A stretch of 64,000 bases of DNA from Gavia stellata (lineage: Eukaryota > Chordata > Aves > Gaviiformes > Gaviidae): contig NC_082637.1 in the NCBI RefSeq assembly GCF_030936135.1, positions 13,963,001 through 14,027,000 of the forward strand, given 5' to 3'. A program made the position numbers and the translations under genes. The notes under the pieces were generated by a model, which saw nothing but the letters and a program-made list of their open reading frames with translations, had not been told where the DNA came from and made no database searches. Of the stretch, positions 31,501 to 63,819 are shown one piece after another. Each line of letters starts with the position of its first letter. Within the stretch, counting starts at the first letter, position 1.

Positions 31501-33156
31501 TCCCTCCTTTTCCTTTTGTGTGGGGACTCTTAACTTCAAGCTGTGAATTGTGCTCAGGTCAGATAACTGACGTAAGACAGGCGAAAGCTACAGGCCGTTT
31601 GCACAGGACTGAGCCCAACACAGGCTTTTATCACTGCTCTGCAGTCAAAGCTATGTATTCTTAGACCTTGGGGGCCAGCCATCAGCATGTTGCTATCAGA
31701 TTTCCTACAGAGGTGAGGCTGTGAGCAGCAAAAGGTGTAAACTTACGCCAGGAGCTGGCAGAGATCACACCTTTCTTGTCACCACCACGCAAATATTCTG
31801 CCACGCTTTGCTTTGCTTCTCAACCCACTTCCTTTGTCCCGTCTCTTTCTGCCCTGGGTTCACTTTGCCTCGTTCCTTTCCACATGCTGTGCGACACACG
31901 CAAGCCACCTATGTGCACTCTGAAGGGGGTGATGCTGTGTCACACTGGCTGCCACAAGTGCTAGCCTCTTGCAATAGACTTGCTAGTTATTTGTGAAACC
32001 TGGCTTGAGAGCTGTTGCTTGTTCACTGAAACGTATCGGAGCAGTACACCACTTTTGCATCTTCTTCTCAATTCCCATAGAGTTAAAACCAGCAAAATCT
32101 TCCAAAATAAAAAGCATGATGTTTTTACAGGAGTACTAGTGCTTATGGAGGGAGCCAGCCTCTGGGGGCCAAGAGGAACACAGAACACACAAGAAAAATT
32201 CCCACCAGCATCTGGCTTTTGTGAAGTTTACTCAGAATAGATGACCTTTCCTAAGCTTTGGAAATTATTTTGGAAATAATTTTTTTTTGACAGTGAATCA
32301 TTTTAAGTGTTCACTTGGATTTCAAAGGGTTACCAGGTGTCCACCGAGCATTTCTAGGCACTGCCTCAGTTACACGTTTGCGTTGATGTTGACTGAGCAA
32401 CTCAAAACACACATCTTTAACCAGATAAGCTCTTTCTGTGGAAAGAACCTGAAAGCTTTTCTTGTGTTTGTGCATAACCCACATTCATAAACCACTCCAA
32501 TACTTGACCTCTATTTATGAGCTGAATCTGTCTTTACAGCTCAGGTCACGTTCCCTGAGAAGGGAAGAAAAATTATGTCTTCTGTCCAAGTCGGGCCCTG
32601 AACAACTTTGGCTTCTTGATAAAGCTCTCAAAAAATCCCGAACACAATGGTGTGTAATGAACCAACACATAACAAAATGATGCAAAAGATAGGACATTCT
32701 CATGAAGAGAAAGGGCTAAGATCTTTATCTCAGTATGCAGAGCAGAGATTAGGACGAACAAGCAACTCACTGTGGCAGGCACACCACAGCACTGCGCAGG
32801 CGAAGGTGAAATGAGAAGGGCAGAGCAAGGTTAATTCACAACCCTGATAATTCACAGTCAGTCAAATGCTATTTCACAAGACTTAAAAGCATGCAAGGTA
32901 GTTTCTTTAGCAACCACTGACAATTAAACAACAGAATTTATATTGCTCTCTGAGCAAATAAAAATCTGACAATGAATAATGGAAAGTTAGTATTTAATAT
33001 AGGACAACTCCCATCCTCTGAACTATATACTGTTAGGCTTACAGTAGCTACTTATCACAGTAAGTCTGGAGGAAGAATGTGGCTGCTTAACTATGCTGAA
33101 AGTGATTCACTTCAATATCCAGTCTCTGGAAAAAAATTAAAAACATACAGAAGATC
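25536..33156. other. Intergenic, no gene recognised
   Basis: Only short open frames. A diverged pair of about 70-bp similar segments at 27871-27945 and 28949-29015 and a microsatellite at 29267 are the only structure noted. UGT3A genes, present here in human, were not found. Confidence 0.55.
29267..29298 (+). repeat. (TAGC)n and (GATA)n short tandem repeat
   Basis: Four TAGC units followed by catagatagatg. A simple microsatellite of about 32 bp. Confidence 0.85.
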
Positions 33157-33880
33157 ATTCATAGAATTGCAGAATGGTTTGGATTGCAAGGGACCTTTAA
33201 AGGTCATCTAGTCTAACCACCCCTTCAATAAGCAGGGACATCTTCAACTAGATCAGGTTGCTCAGAGCCCCATCCAACCATGACCTTGAATGTTTCCAGG
33301 GATGGGGCAGCTACCTCCTCTCTGGGCAACCTGTTCCACTGTTTCACCACCCTCATTGTAAAAAATTTCTTCCTTGTATCTAGTCTGAATCTACCCTCTT
33401 TTAGTTTGAAACCATTACCCCTTGTCCTATCAGTATAGGCCCTAATAAAAAGTCTGTCCTCATCTTTCTTGTAAGCCCCCTTGAAGTACTGAAAGGCCAC
33501 AATAGGGTCTCCACAGAGCCTTCTCTTCTCCAGGTTGAACAACCCCAACTCTCAGCCTGTCCTCATAGGAGAGGTGCTCCAGCCCTCTGATCATTTTTGT
33601 GGCCCTCCTCTGGACCCGCTCCAACAGGTCCATGTCTCTCCTGTGCTGAGGACTCCAGAGCTGGATGCAGTACTCCAGGTGGGGTCCCACCAGAGCGGAG
33701 TAGAGGGGCAGAATCATCTCCCTCGACCTGCTGGCCACCCTTCTTTTGATGCAGCCCAGGATATTGTTGGCTTTCTGGGCTGCAAACGTACACTGCCAGC
33801 TGATGGCCGCCTTTCCATTCACCAGTACCCCCAAGTCCTTCTCCGCAGGGCTGCTCCCAATCCCTTCATCCCCATTCTAC
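33157..33880 (-). mobile_element. CR1 LINE, 5'-truncated, minus orientation
   Basis: The 3' end lies at the left with the tcatagaat/agaatgg terminal motif. Translated on the minus strand it gives the C-terminal part of CR1 ORF2, in two frames broken by a frameshift: one piece with [20 protein letters not shown] at 33460-33834, and one with RGNGFKLKEGRFRLDTRKKF at 33225-33548. It is an inactive 725-bp fragment, fairly young by its low divergence. Confidence 0.92.
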
Positions 33881-35601
33881 TACACCTATGATTGATGGCT
33901 CAGTATGGTCCACTGAACATTGTTACTAATCGATCTCAACATCTGCATGCATCATTCATATACTTCAGTATTCTGAACCTACATATATTAAAAATGCCAA
34001 AAAAAAAGATCCAGAAAAGACACCTGGTAGTGCAGCGAAACAGACAGCGGTGACAGTCCCAGAAGGGGTGTGACAGGAAAAGTCTTTACTTGCCGTGCCA
34101 AGACATTCCTACTGCAGTGATGGTGTAGACTGGTCCTGAGTGTGCAAAATGTTTCCTGCAACTCACTTACAACAGCAGTTGCAGATTAAGTATAGGAGAC
34201 AATAAATAAGCAAATACAAGAATCACCTAGTCTTAGTTGTTATAAATATTTTGATGTGCTAAAAGTATTAATTGCTCCAGGGTATGGCTTTTCGACTGAC
34301 AATATCCAGAAGATACTTCTGTACCTGTCAAGAAAAATGCCACTTTATCAGAATGAAAAAAGTAACCTAAAAACACATCCTGTCACTGTAGCTGTACAGA
34401 GATAATAAAATATTTAAATTAAAAAAAAAATTTTCTCTCTTCTTCCTTCACCCGAGTCTTGACTTTTTTTCTTTTTTTAAATAGGTAGGGAAGACGAAAC
34501 TGATAAATATGCAAACAGTGAGAAAAGAGACAGAATTAACTCCTTTGTCACTTTACCCGTCTCCTCACAGCTGTAGCAGAAAGTCTCTTGCCTCTATTCT
34601 CACCAATGGCTGGGTACATCTACAAGGCATTATGTCCCAGTTTGACTGCTTATGGAAAGGAGGGTGAGGTGTAGGAGCCCTACCTTCCACCCCACCTTAT
34701 GCCCCACAAAAACACCCAGTGCCCAGTCAGCCCCAGGAGCATACAGGGTCCTCACAGGCTTCCTCCAGGCGCTGCAGGAAGCTTACGTCTTCAGCTAGCC
34801 TGGCTGCACTTCTCTGACCCCCTGCATTCGCAGAAGCTGTTTGCGCTTCCGCAGTTGGGGTGAGCCGTCAGTAAAGGTACCGTCCCAAAGTGTGGGTCCA
34901 AGTATCATCCCCGGACTCTTGACAATGACACGTCCAGGTACACAAGCTTCTTCTCAATTTCCTTTTTTAATCTGCTTTAAAGAAGATGAAAAAAGATGAC
35001 CAAAACAAGGTTGGATTGTCTTCTAAAGAAAACTTAGTTTCTACCTGGAAAAAAGAAATAGGTCAAATTTCTCCAAAAGATCACTATCAAAAACCCTTCA
35101 GAGAAGTATGAATATCTAAAATACACCAGGGAAAATGTACTGCAGAAATTATTTATTTCATGCCAACTTAACTCTTTGACTAGTTATTTTAACACACATT
35201 TCAAAAATATATCTAGTACAACAATAATTTAGAACACTACAGAGAAAAATTTATAACTCAGTGAATTTCAAAACAAGGTGTTATGCATACATACTTGTAT
35301 CATAAGGCAAAAGAAGATAGTCTATCCATAAGCAGCACTCCTACAGCCTATCTTGATATACAGTGGAGAATTAAGATCTTCTATTACTAAACCTATACTT
35401 ACAAATGAATTCCCTTATCTTCCAGGTACCTCTATAGAAATATAAGGTATTTCTATAGAAAATAATTAATTTCTACAGTGATAGCTAAGCTATCACTCTG
35501 AAACTATTGTAACTCACAGGAATATGCCAAATACAACAACATTATCCTGAAGAAATAACTGAAGTTGCGTATTATTATTGCCTGCCAATTACAACTAAAA
35601 T

Positions 35602-35616
35602 ACACACACACACACA
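35602..35616 (+). repeat. Short (AC)n run
   Basis: Seven AC units in AT-rich intergenic DNA. Confidence 0.9.
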
Positions 35617-37341
35617 TACAAAAGCATGCTGAGGAATACATTCCAGTGCATTTTAATAGAAACAAAAAATAAACCTGATTGGGCTTACCATATGACTGAA
35701 ACAGAAGATACCAAATATAATGCAACATAATCAATGACAGCAATTAATGTATTAGAAAGGGATCTAGTTCAAGGTGCTTTTTTGCTAGGAATGCTGAGTT
35801 TCTGTTAACATAAACAAATGATGTAGGAGTGTCTCAGCTTCAGACTAGACTACTTAATTAGAGGCACAGATAGTATTAGAGAACTGCCATGAAGCAGTAC
35901 ACGTTCCTGCAGAGCCCATTTGGGAAAAGGAATGTAAAAACTTCAGAAAGTTTACAAGATTCACAAATAAGTTGCTCTGAAAAAATTAATGATTTTCTGA
36001 ATTTTAAAGAAAAATTAAAAGCTAGGAGACAATATATACCCTAAGTAGTGTTTTTGCTAATAATTAAGATGCACATATTTGGCTGTAATGAATAGGTCCG
36101 ATTTCTTTAAGAAGCCTCAGAAAAAGTATTTCTTCATAAAGTGATCCCTATTTGGTATTGTAAATGCCCTTCAGATTGCAAGTAATTACAGCAATAATGA
36201 AAATTGGAATAAAATGTTGTATTTTTCACATAACATTTACAGTATTCCAAGATAAAATTAATATCATACAAATTATCATAATTACAGAAAATCAGAGTAA
36301 TCACTTCTTTAATACTTCATATGTAAAAATCATTGTCATGGTTATGTTTTAAAATAGCAAGGATAAATATTGAAAAGATAGCAGCTACCTGCCATTGCCA
36401 TTAATACTGTTAATGACTATTTTACAAATGCTTGATTGCAAAATAAAGGCAGATTATACACCATTTTTCCAGTAGTGTAAGTTACAGTAGTATAACGTTT
36501 GTTATTTCTTAACATGTTATCATACCTAAATAATAAAATATATCATAGTTTGCCTGAAGTGTCACTATTAGCACAGACTAGAAGTTGCATATCCTTTACC
36601 TTCGCTCATAGAAAGACTCTCTCACTTCACTGACCCTCACTGAGATGCACTTTTCTTAAGCAGAGTGCAGGACTCACTTCCCAATACAGAGATCAGAATA
36701 TTTGTATTTGTAAATGCCTGAAAAGACAGAGCTACAAATCTAGTAATCTAGGAGAAGTAAGTTTGACTAGAGCTTTTTGCTATCCATACTTTTTAAGAAA
36801 AACAGCACTAACACAGTATTAAAGTAGCTACTGTTTTCACTCCCGCTTTTCAAAGTTCACTACAACTTACGTGGATTCTTTTCACTGGTTTAAATCTTTG
36901 ACATGAAGATATTCAAACATTTGTACTTAACTTGGGTGGGTTTTTTGGTGTTTTGCATTTTTTTTGGTGTTCACAGATGAAGAACAAACTGCAGAAATGA
37001 TGATAAAATGAAAGTATACCCTAACTGTTCCATAATTCAGGAAGTGAAATAATGAAGAAATACATAATGAACATTCTTTAGCTGCAAATAAATATGACTA
37101 CATACTGACAGAATAAATACGCCAACATTCAGTTCCCAAAAGCACAGTTTGCAAGGCAGTTATATTTTAAATCACCTAATCTGGAGCATCAAATGTGACG
37201 GAGGAACACCATTAGCCTACAGTACAGTCACTGCTTAAGCATATCAAAACTAGTTTTAACTTTTTTTAGCTGTGGTACTGTTAGGACTAGAGCTATAGTA
37301 GCAAAGAACTCATCAAGATTTGCCGCAATCTGGCTAGGAAT

Positions 37342-37500
37342 CATCACAGAATCATAGAATGGTTCAGGTTGGAAAGGACCTTTAAAGGTCATCTAGTCCA
37401 ATCTCCCTGCAACGTCCTCAATTAGATCAGGTTGCTCACAGCCCCGTCCAACCTGAACTTGAATGTTTCCAGGGATGGGGCATCTACAACCTCTCTGGTG
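37342..37500 (-). mobile_element. CR1 LINE 3'-end fragment, minus orientation
   Basis: Begins with the terminal atcacagaatcatagaatgg motif followed by the CR1 3' region (ggaccttta...catctagtcca). The match stops at ctctctgg, so only about 160 bp of the 3' end is present. Confidence 0.9.
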
Positions 37501-39804
37501 CAGGGTAAATCCTTACGCATGTAGCCCCCAAGCAAGATCTGCATTATTTTTACTAGCAGTAACCAAACTAGTTTAAAACTAGCTCAAGTACACAGCAAAT
37601 GCTGTGCAGGCATATCCCTTATTTCTACAATGTACTTTTATAGTTGTACTCTATATTTCTTTGTTGCAAGTCTTCCGGATTTAGTCATATGAACTCATAA
37701 TTACTTCTCAAAACACACTTTAGATTAGTCGGCCTACAAATTGCACAAAACTACAGCAAGAGTAACTGTTGGTGAGCAATGAACACTCTGGATGAAGCCT
37801 GACCTCACTTATCAACTCCTTACTTAAAACACCCAGCATCCAGGGATGTGACACCAGGGATCTCCAAGAGCAATCCAGAGGAGAACTCTTGAGAGATTTT
37901 GAGAGCTCTAATTCCCTTGCTTTCAAAAAGCATTGCTCCACTGCAACTTCAAAAAAAGGTCAGTGGATTCCCACCTCAATGAGCTCAGAATTTCTATGTT
38001 AGCAACTGAAATCCCACTGCCATTAATTTATACAGTCAACTCCTCCTCAAATTATTGTGTCCTAACAAAAACTGCACAGAGGGTCTACACCAGGGATTAG
38101 TTAGCTTTTGTACATAAAATCCTGACCAAGAAAATTCTGTTTGCAGCCATTCCACTGATTTCTGAGAAAGGAAAACCCAGGCCCCCGGAAGGCTCAGTCC
38201 AACTCTCTCATGTCAGCAGGGGCTAGGTAAGGATATTTCACAAGCATTCAGAAAAACAAACGTTCCTTCTATCATTTTTCTATTAGCACTGAATTAGATC
38301 CCTTTGTAGTGACATTTCAAGAGTTAAACAAAGAACTTGAACCTTATTTCATCCAAAGATTTGTACAAATAAACTTTTGGACAATTAAACAAGATACAAA
38401 TTTTAAAAGTAGAAATATTAAGTCTAAGAACATTCATATGGATGGATGTCCAAGAACATATACAACCCCCTTCATATATGGCTGAATTCAGGATAGCATT
38501 TCTAAGTAGATCTAAAATATATTAAATAGGTGCTAACGTAAAGTTGCTGAAGAACAATCTGAATAAAGAGAGTCTTGTTTTCTCAACTTCCAGTCCCTGA
38601 TACAGCCATAAGATTTTGATCAAGCTTTTACAGTACACAAAATACTCAAACTAAAAAAGTGCCCTCTTACAGGTAATCTGGAAATTGCATGAGCTTGAAT
38701 ACATGTGGGCATGGCTGTTGTTCAGTGTATTCACCTAAGAACAGAACTGATGATTATTTTACATCTGCCGATTTATTAATATAATTATTTCTATACAAAT
38801 AGAGTATTTTTTTCTCCTTCATAGTAACAATTCAGTGTTTTCAAACAGGCAGCTCAATATATTACAAATACCACTACTGTTAGAACACATGATGTACTAG
38901 ATCACAGGAGGTAGTTAGATTCCCATTAACAATTACTTCAGAAAACAAAGACTATTTTCAAAAATTAGTAGAACACCTCATTCATGAAAATTTACTTTTC
39001 AGAAAAACTCATTCCTAGCTGCTTTAAGGGATGTCTGGTTTTTAAGCATGATAAAGAATTTATTATAGAAACATATTCTCTTTCAGTTTTCAACATAACT
39101 TTGCAAAAAGCACGTAAGAAAATTCCCAAGTGGTAAAGACTTATGACAAACTGCAATAAAGCAACTTTTTAAATTAATCAGATATCCAAAGATACCATGA
39201 ATTTGACCACATCTTTTACCTTATGATTACATTTGAAAATTCATTCAACTAACTACAGTTTAAAAATATATCTACACCAATGAAATTAATGTGAAGCTTT
39301 TTTACACTGTTAATAATTGGCATTTTTGAATGGCATTCAAATGAATAAGCATTATTCTTTTTGCAACAACTTACTGCAAAATACAGGCACCTTAAAAACA
39401 GATACACAATGCAACCAGGGCATTTGGGACATTAAAAGTGTTTACCATTATCTAGTCATGCTATGTATTTCCCTTCTTTTAAAGAAATACTCTATAATTT
39501 GAAGCCGTGCCTGAGGTGTGTGCAAATTATAATGTTTCAGCATTTAACTAAATTTTCACATTATATTTCTTTTACAGTTACAAAAACATCAGTGTGCCAA
39601 GATTTTCAACCGTTACAACTGTAAAAATCTTAAGCAGATATTGTATTTTTGATAATGTATTCTTCCTATTGCACATATGCTCATGTGACAGTGAAACTCT
39701 GGTCCATATTGAATTTCAACTATTTACACATGCTAAAATCGTTTATCTGCATATAATGCTGGAAAAGAAAAAAAAATAACCTTTCCTGACCAATACACCT
39801 TGCT

Positions 39805-40108
39805 CCAAAATAGGATCAACTGGTCCAACCTTTCTTGGCAAAAGCACGGTCTAGACAAGATGGCCCAGTACCCTGTCCAGCCGACTCTTGAAAGTGTCCA
39901 ATGTTGGGGAATCCATGACTACCCTGGGGAGATTGATCCAATGACTGATTGTTCTCATTGTGAAAAATTTTCCTCTTGTGTCCAGTCGGAATCTCCCCAG
40001 GAGGTAACTTGTACCCATTACCCCTTGTCTTTTCCTTGTGACTCCTTGTAAAAATGGAGTCTCCATCTTCTTTGTAGCCACCCTTTAAATACTGGAACAC
40101 GTATTTTA
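39805..40108 (-). mobile_element. CR1 LINE fragment, minus orientation
   Basis: Minus-strand translation gives CR1 ORF2 C-terminal text such as GRFRLDTRGKFFTMRTISHW and RVVMDSPTLDTFKSRLDRVL. About 300 bp, more diverged than the 33-kb copy and without the octamer terminus. It probably lies near or within the LMBRD2 3'UTR. Confidence 0.85.
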
Positions 40109-40192
40109 TGATTTTATGAACAACCTCCCATTCAATCCTTCTGCTTATTCAGGGTCTGATTCAAAGACCACTGAAGCCAGAAGACACCTTAA

Positions 40193-40198
40193 TTTATT
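40193..40198 (-). promoter_or_regulatory. AATAAA poly(A) signal candidate of LMBRD2
   Basis: First clear canonical hexamer found about 480 nt past the LMBRD2 stop. The surrounding sequence is AT-rich and further signals occur by chance, so this choice is tentative. Confidence 0.25.
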
Positions 40199-40678
40199 TC
40201 AGTAGATTTTGGATTAGGCATAAAGTTCAAATAGAAAAATTATAGAAAGTGTTTACTGTAGTAATTGATATAACTGCACTTTGGATGCATTAAGACACTC
40301 CCACAGCATCTGTTAAAATACAAAAAAATTCCTTCCAAAAAATCCTCTTCCTAAAACTTACAGTGTTACAGTTCAAGTTGAGCCCTAGGTATATTTATGA
40401 AGTTTACCCTCTATTAACTTAATTAATAGTTTTCTCCTTTTGGTCATGACACAAAAGCCCACACTGATACACAACAATATCTACAATAGAATAAACATAT
40501 TCTTGTCATAAGTAGTAGATTTATCATACAGGTGTGTTTCCAAAATAGTTGTTCCTTCATATTCTTTTTTTAAACAAAAATGGTCTTTTCTGGTTCAGTG
40601 ATACATCATAAATACAGTATTTTCCAAGCAATGAGTTGGAAATAGATTTCCATTGAATTTTCTTTAGCTTTGAGGAGT

Positions 40679-59750
<19,072 letters not shown>

Positions 59751-62700
59751 CTGTAAGACAAAAAGACATTTAATTACTTTAAAATCTCTTGAAGATATTT
59801 ACATAGAAAAGAGTTGTTTAACAGGCATTTTTAAACATATCAATAAACTTTTCTTATTTTACAACAAGAACTCTGATCAGATGAAGAACAAGATTTTCAG
59901 CAAGGTGCTTTAAAGTCCTCTGCAGAAATCAAAATATCATGTCATTCCAATTTTGTCATTTCTAGGAACATATTAGGACAACTTCTCTTCATCTTCTTGA
60001 TATACAATAGATCCCAAAGTCAAATCTCTGTCCTTGAATAAGAATGCAAGCCTAACTTTTACATCCAGTGTAAATTTCAATAGAGAATCTATCCTGCTCT
60101 TTTTTTTCTTTTAGAAGAAATCAACTTATCTGAACAAAGGGTTAAACGTTTAAATTAAATGTTTCTGGAAAGCTTTGTTAATGGACCGTTCCTCAAATAT
60201 GTATTTAAGTTCTGTACTCAGAGTTAACAGAGCATAAAAATACAGCAAAGTATATGTTAGTCTACTTGTGATGTATACTTCTTTGAGCTTTGAAATTTCA
60301 TGTAGTAAGAGGCAACATGCTAGCTAAATTCACCTTCTTACCCTTCGTCTGTTCTTCTTCCGAGAAACAAAGATCTCAATTCATTCATTATTAGTGTTGC
60401 CATTATACATTTTTGCTTTGCTCATCTTTCTGGGTTTAGTTACTCTGAGTTAATAGTCAGGACTGCTAGAAATGCCTAGAAAGTTCATACATATTCATAC
60501 AGGCATGCTATTATGCAAAGGGCCAGTGAGCTGCACAAATCTATCAGAGAAAATTTCACCGACTTGTTACTTTGTTACTTAAGCTGCTTCTGACCTTTTT
60601 AATAAGCATCATTTAACCACTGGCAGGTCACACATTTGAAAAAAAAAAAGAAAAAAAAGAAGTGCATTACCCTGGTCAGGTTGACTTGCTTCTCCATCAA
60701 GATTACCATTTCAGCTGGTTTGATTTAACAGAAATAGTTTTTGCTATGGCTTCTCCACTGTTGTATTTTTGGTGCTTTCACTTTTCACTGGAACTTTATA
60801 GAGATTTAAAAGAAATGATAGTACTAAATTTTTCCTCTATTTACTTTTAAATCCCTTCATGATCTGTTAAAATGAACCATTTCCTTTACTAATCTCTCAG
60901 TGTACTGCTTAAGCACTAGCAGTGAAAATTGTCTTATTTCCACTAAAACATTCTGAAGTTTGTGGTGCCAGCACTTCCCTGAGGACACACAGGACAATTA
61001 TTCTGTCATTTCCCCCCAAAGATTTGTTTCCCCTCATTTTGCTACTTTCACATTTAATTTCCAAATAGTGAGAGCAGTCTGTTTACTCCATATTGGCTGT
61101 TATACACGGAGCATCCCATATTCTGAAAAGAGTTCGAGTTACCTTGCTGTTTCTTACCGAAGATGCACGTAATTTTTATTTTCTGCCTTTCATCTAATGT
61201 GTTTCTCAGATTATTAGTATTTCCCTTAGGTCAAAGCATCCCCTTGCTATCTGCCTGTACTACATTTTGGTGAGATCATTTGTAAATCATGAATGCAGGA
61301 TACCTAACCTATTTCTCAATCGCTTATTTTAAGCAAGTCCTTCTCCATTCTGTTGTACCATTCTTGTTCCCTCAGATAGCAGTCTTTTTTATTGATAGTA
61401 TAGTACCAAATTACACCCAAAAAAATGAATGGAAAACAAATACTATATATTGACTTTATTAAGGCAGTACTATCTGACATATGTAGCTTTGGGTGCCCAT
61501 TATAGTCACACCTTATGCTATGTAAACAAAAAAAATTATACAGCATACCCTCCATTAGTCACACCTATACAACTTTTTACTACAGTCACACCTAAAGAGC
61601 TGCTATAAAAACAGAAGGTGAAAAGTTTTTGTGCAAGATGCTGCACTCAGTTACTACCCTGAGGGAACTTGCAAAAATGATTATAAACATGTACTAAATA
61701 TGCTAAAACAGAGAGGGAATTGAGTCCTACCACAACTTAACTCACTTTCAAAGACAAAAGCAACTTTGCAGTTACCAAAGTAAACTACATTTTTCTGTTC
61801 TTCACCTGGTTCCTATTTTAATCTCAAAATACAAAATGAAAGGCATAATTTTTACAAGACTGCAACTGATCACGAATAGAGTTGTTCTGAAATAATGTAT
61901 ACACATTTTCAAAATTACTGTTCAACATTTTTAGACAGAAACCACTTAAAACTAATTCTCAGCACAAATAGCTTAAATGGAAAAAAATCCACAAGGAGAG
62001 AAATGCAGTGCTTGAGAGGAGCTCTTACTGTGAACTAAATCCTGCCTAACAGGACAGCTGTATTTGGGACTCATGCTACTAGAATTATTTGTATCAGACC
62101 TTAAAATATATTACTGCAGGCTATAAAGCCATGCCTTCCTGTGACAAGCAGCACTTGCCTCTGAACCTGGTTGTTAGCTCAAAGAAAGATATGTTCCTTA
62201 TCCAAAATTCTGTTTCTTCATTCTATTTAGACAGGCTTCTCACTATTAGCACATGGCTCCCTTCTATCAGCTGGCTGAAATTCCTGAAGCCCTAAAGAAT
62301 GTTCTCCTGAGATCAATGAACTACTTCAGAAGAGTCCCCTCATACTACACAACCTTCAACTGCTTAGAATATGCTCCTTTTAAGCAATGACAAAAAGTAA
62401 CAAAATTTCTTACTCTGAAGGGAAGAGTATCTATTGGCATACTCCATTTCTGGAGAGTAAGGCAGCTAGGATTAATACAAACAAGATCAAAAGCTGAAAC
62501 ACTGGCACTGGAAGGGCAACTTAACCAATAAAAGACAAGGACATGCTCTTGTATAGGCTTAGGATTTTCTTGCTTTGTTTCAGAGAAAATCAGTATGTTT
62601 TTAATTTTGTGAATGGAAGAGTTTGGTTACCCCCATATAGCACATACATTTCAAAATTCTGACATGAAGTCCTCCGGTCCAAACGTAGCTGATAACTCTT

Positions 62701-63819
62701 TGGAAGCACCATAAAGGGCTCAGTTCACACTTAATTCTCTCAGAGACTCCCTACTATCAACAGTATTAAATTACCTTGCCAACCTCAAGACTAACCACAC
62801 TCATGACCATCTACATTACAAATGAACTAACTACCCTGCCTGGTACAGAAATACTCAAGTTACTAAATGAAAGAACAGAGAATGCAAAAAGCACACTTTC
62901 TTAGAGCTTTTATACAGCACCAAATTTAATAACAAAGACACTCCAATATTATATTCTTAAAGAAGGGCTAAAAAGAGTAGAGCATATCTGTGAAGAAAGT
63001 ACCTTGCTCTCACTAAAGTAGACTCCAATACCCCTTTAATCAGAAATCCCAGATCAGAATGTAGCACAATTTTCTTCTTTTCAAACTTTGCAGGAAAGCA
63101 TTTCACCAGCAGATTATTCGTTCTGCAGACTAATATAATCGGTGCTTCAACCCTTTCCAATCAGTCTAATGTCACACTTTCTGCAGATTTCTCATTGCTG
63201 CCCTCGACACTCTCCCAAGCTTACCCACTTCCTCCTACACTGAGCTGGAAACCACACAGTAACCCAGGTTATGCCTGGGAAGGCCTGAACCGAGGGTAAA
63301 CGTTGCTTCACATGCCTTACTGAAATGTATACATAGAAGTATAACCTGCATGATGTTCCCTTCATGTATTCAGCTTATGATGGCCTCCAAGTTCTTTCCC
63401 TCTAAGAAACACAACACTGTTCTCTATCCTGTATTTGTGTAGTTGATTGCTTCTGCTTAAGCGCAGGCACAAAACTCTACTCATTTGTACCCCTTCTGCT
63501 CTCACAGGCTTTTGAAGAAGTCTTCAAGGTATTTTGGTTGCCACTGCCACACTCAAAAAGCTCTGCAATCCCTCCTTCTTAAGTTTCATTATTTCATCAT
63601 GGAAACTCTTTGTGAAAATACTGAAGAGTAGTTGACAAGGAACTGGCCTCCATAATCATGACTGTAGCTGTTCCCAACTGCTCTTCCCCAGCAAAAACTG
63701 CTCTTCCCCAGCAAAAACATCCCGAGAAACAGAGGCAGAAGTCCTATTAAAGACCAAATATAAGACATCAACTGACCCTCTCATATACAGTAAGCCTATC
63801 AGTCAAGTAAGCCAGATTA
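59751..63819. other. LMBRD2 5' intron, no coding exon
   Basis: AT-rich, begins right after the acceptor of the start-codon exon. No CpG island, no further LMBRD2 exon and no SKP2 exon is visible, so the promoter lies to the right of the window. Confidence 0.6.
63677..63716 (+). repeat. Perfect tandem duplication, 20-bp unit
   Basis: The unit actgctcttccccagcaaaa occurs twice, head to tail, without a mismatch. This implies recent slippage or duplication. Confidence 0.95.

Larger units (their letters stand above)
33881..40678. other. AT-rich region downstream of LMBRD2
   Basis: Strongly AT-rich, with CR1 fragments at 37.3 and 39.8 kb. The right part is probably LMBRD2 3'UTR; its extent cannot be fixed. 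An isolated exon-like segment at 34268-34324 is noted among the findings. Confidence 0.5.

Noticed and set aside
33225-33891. Several open frames of about 76-124 codons
   Set aside because: The minus-strand ones are broken CR1 ORF2 pieces and the plus-strand one is their shadow.
34800-34950. Minus-strand stretch containing WDGTFTDGS, reminiscent of a glucagon-family peptide start
   Set aside because: No His-initial residue, no dibasic cleavage context, no signal peptide exon and a weak donor. Similarity is a few residues only and was considered chance.
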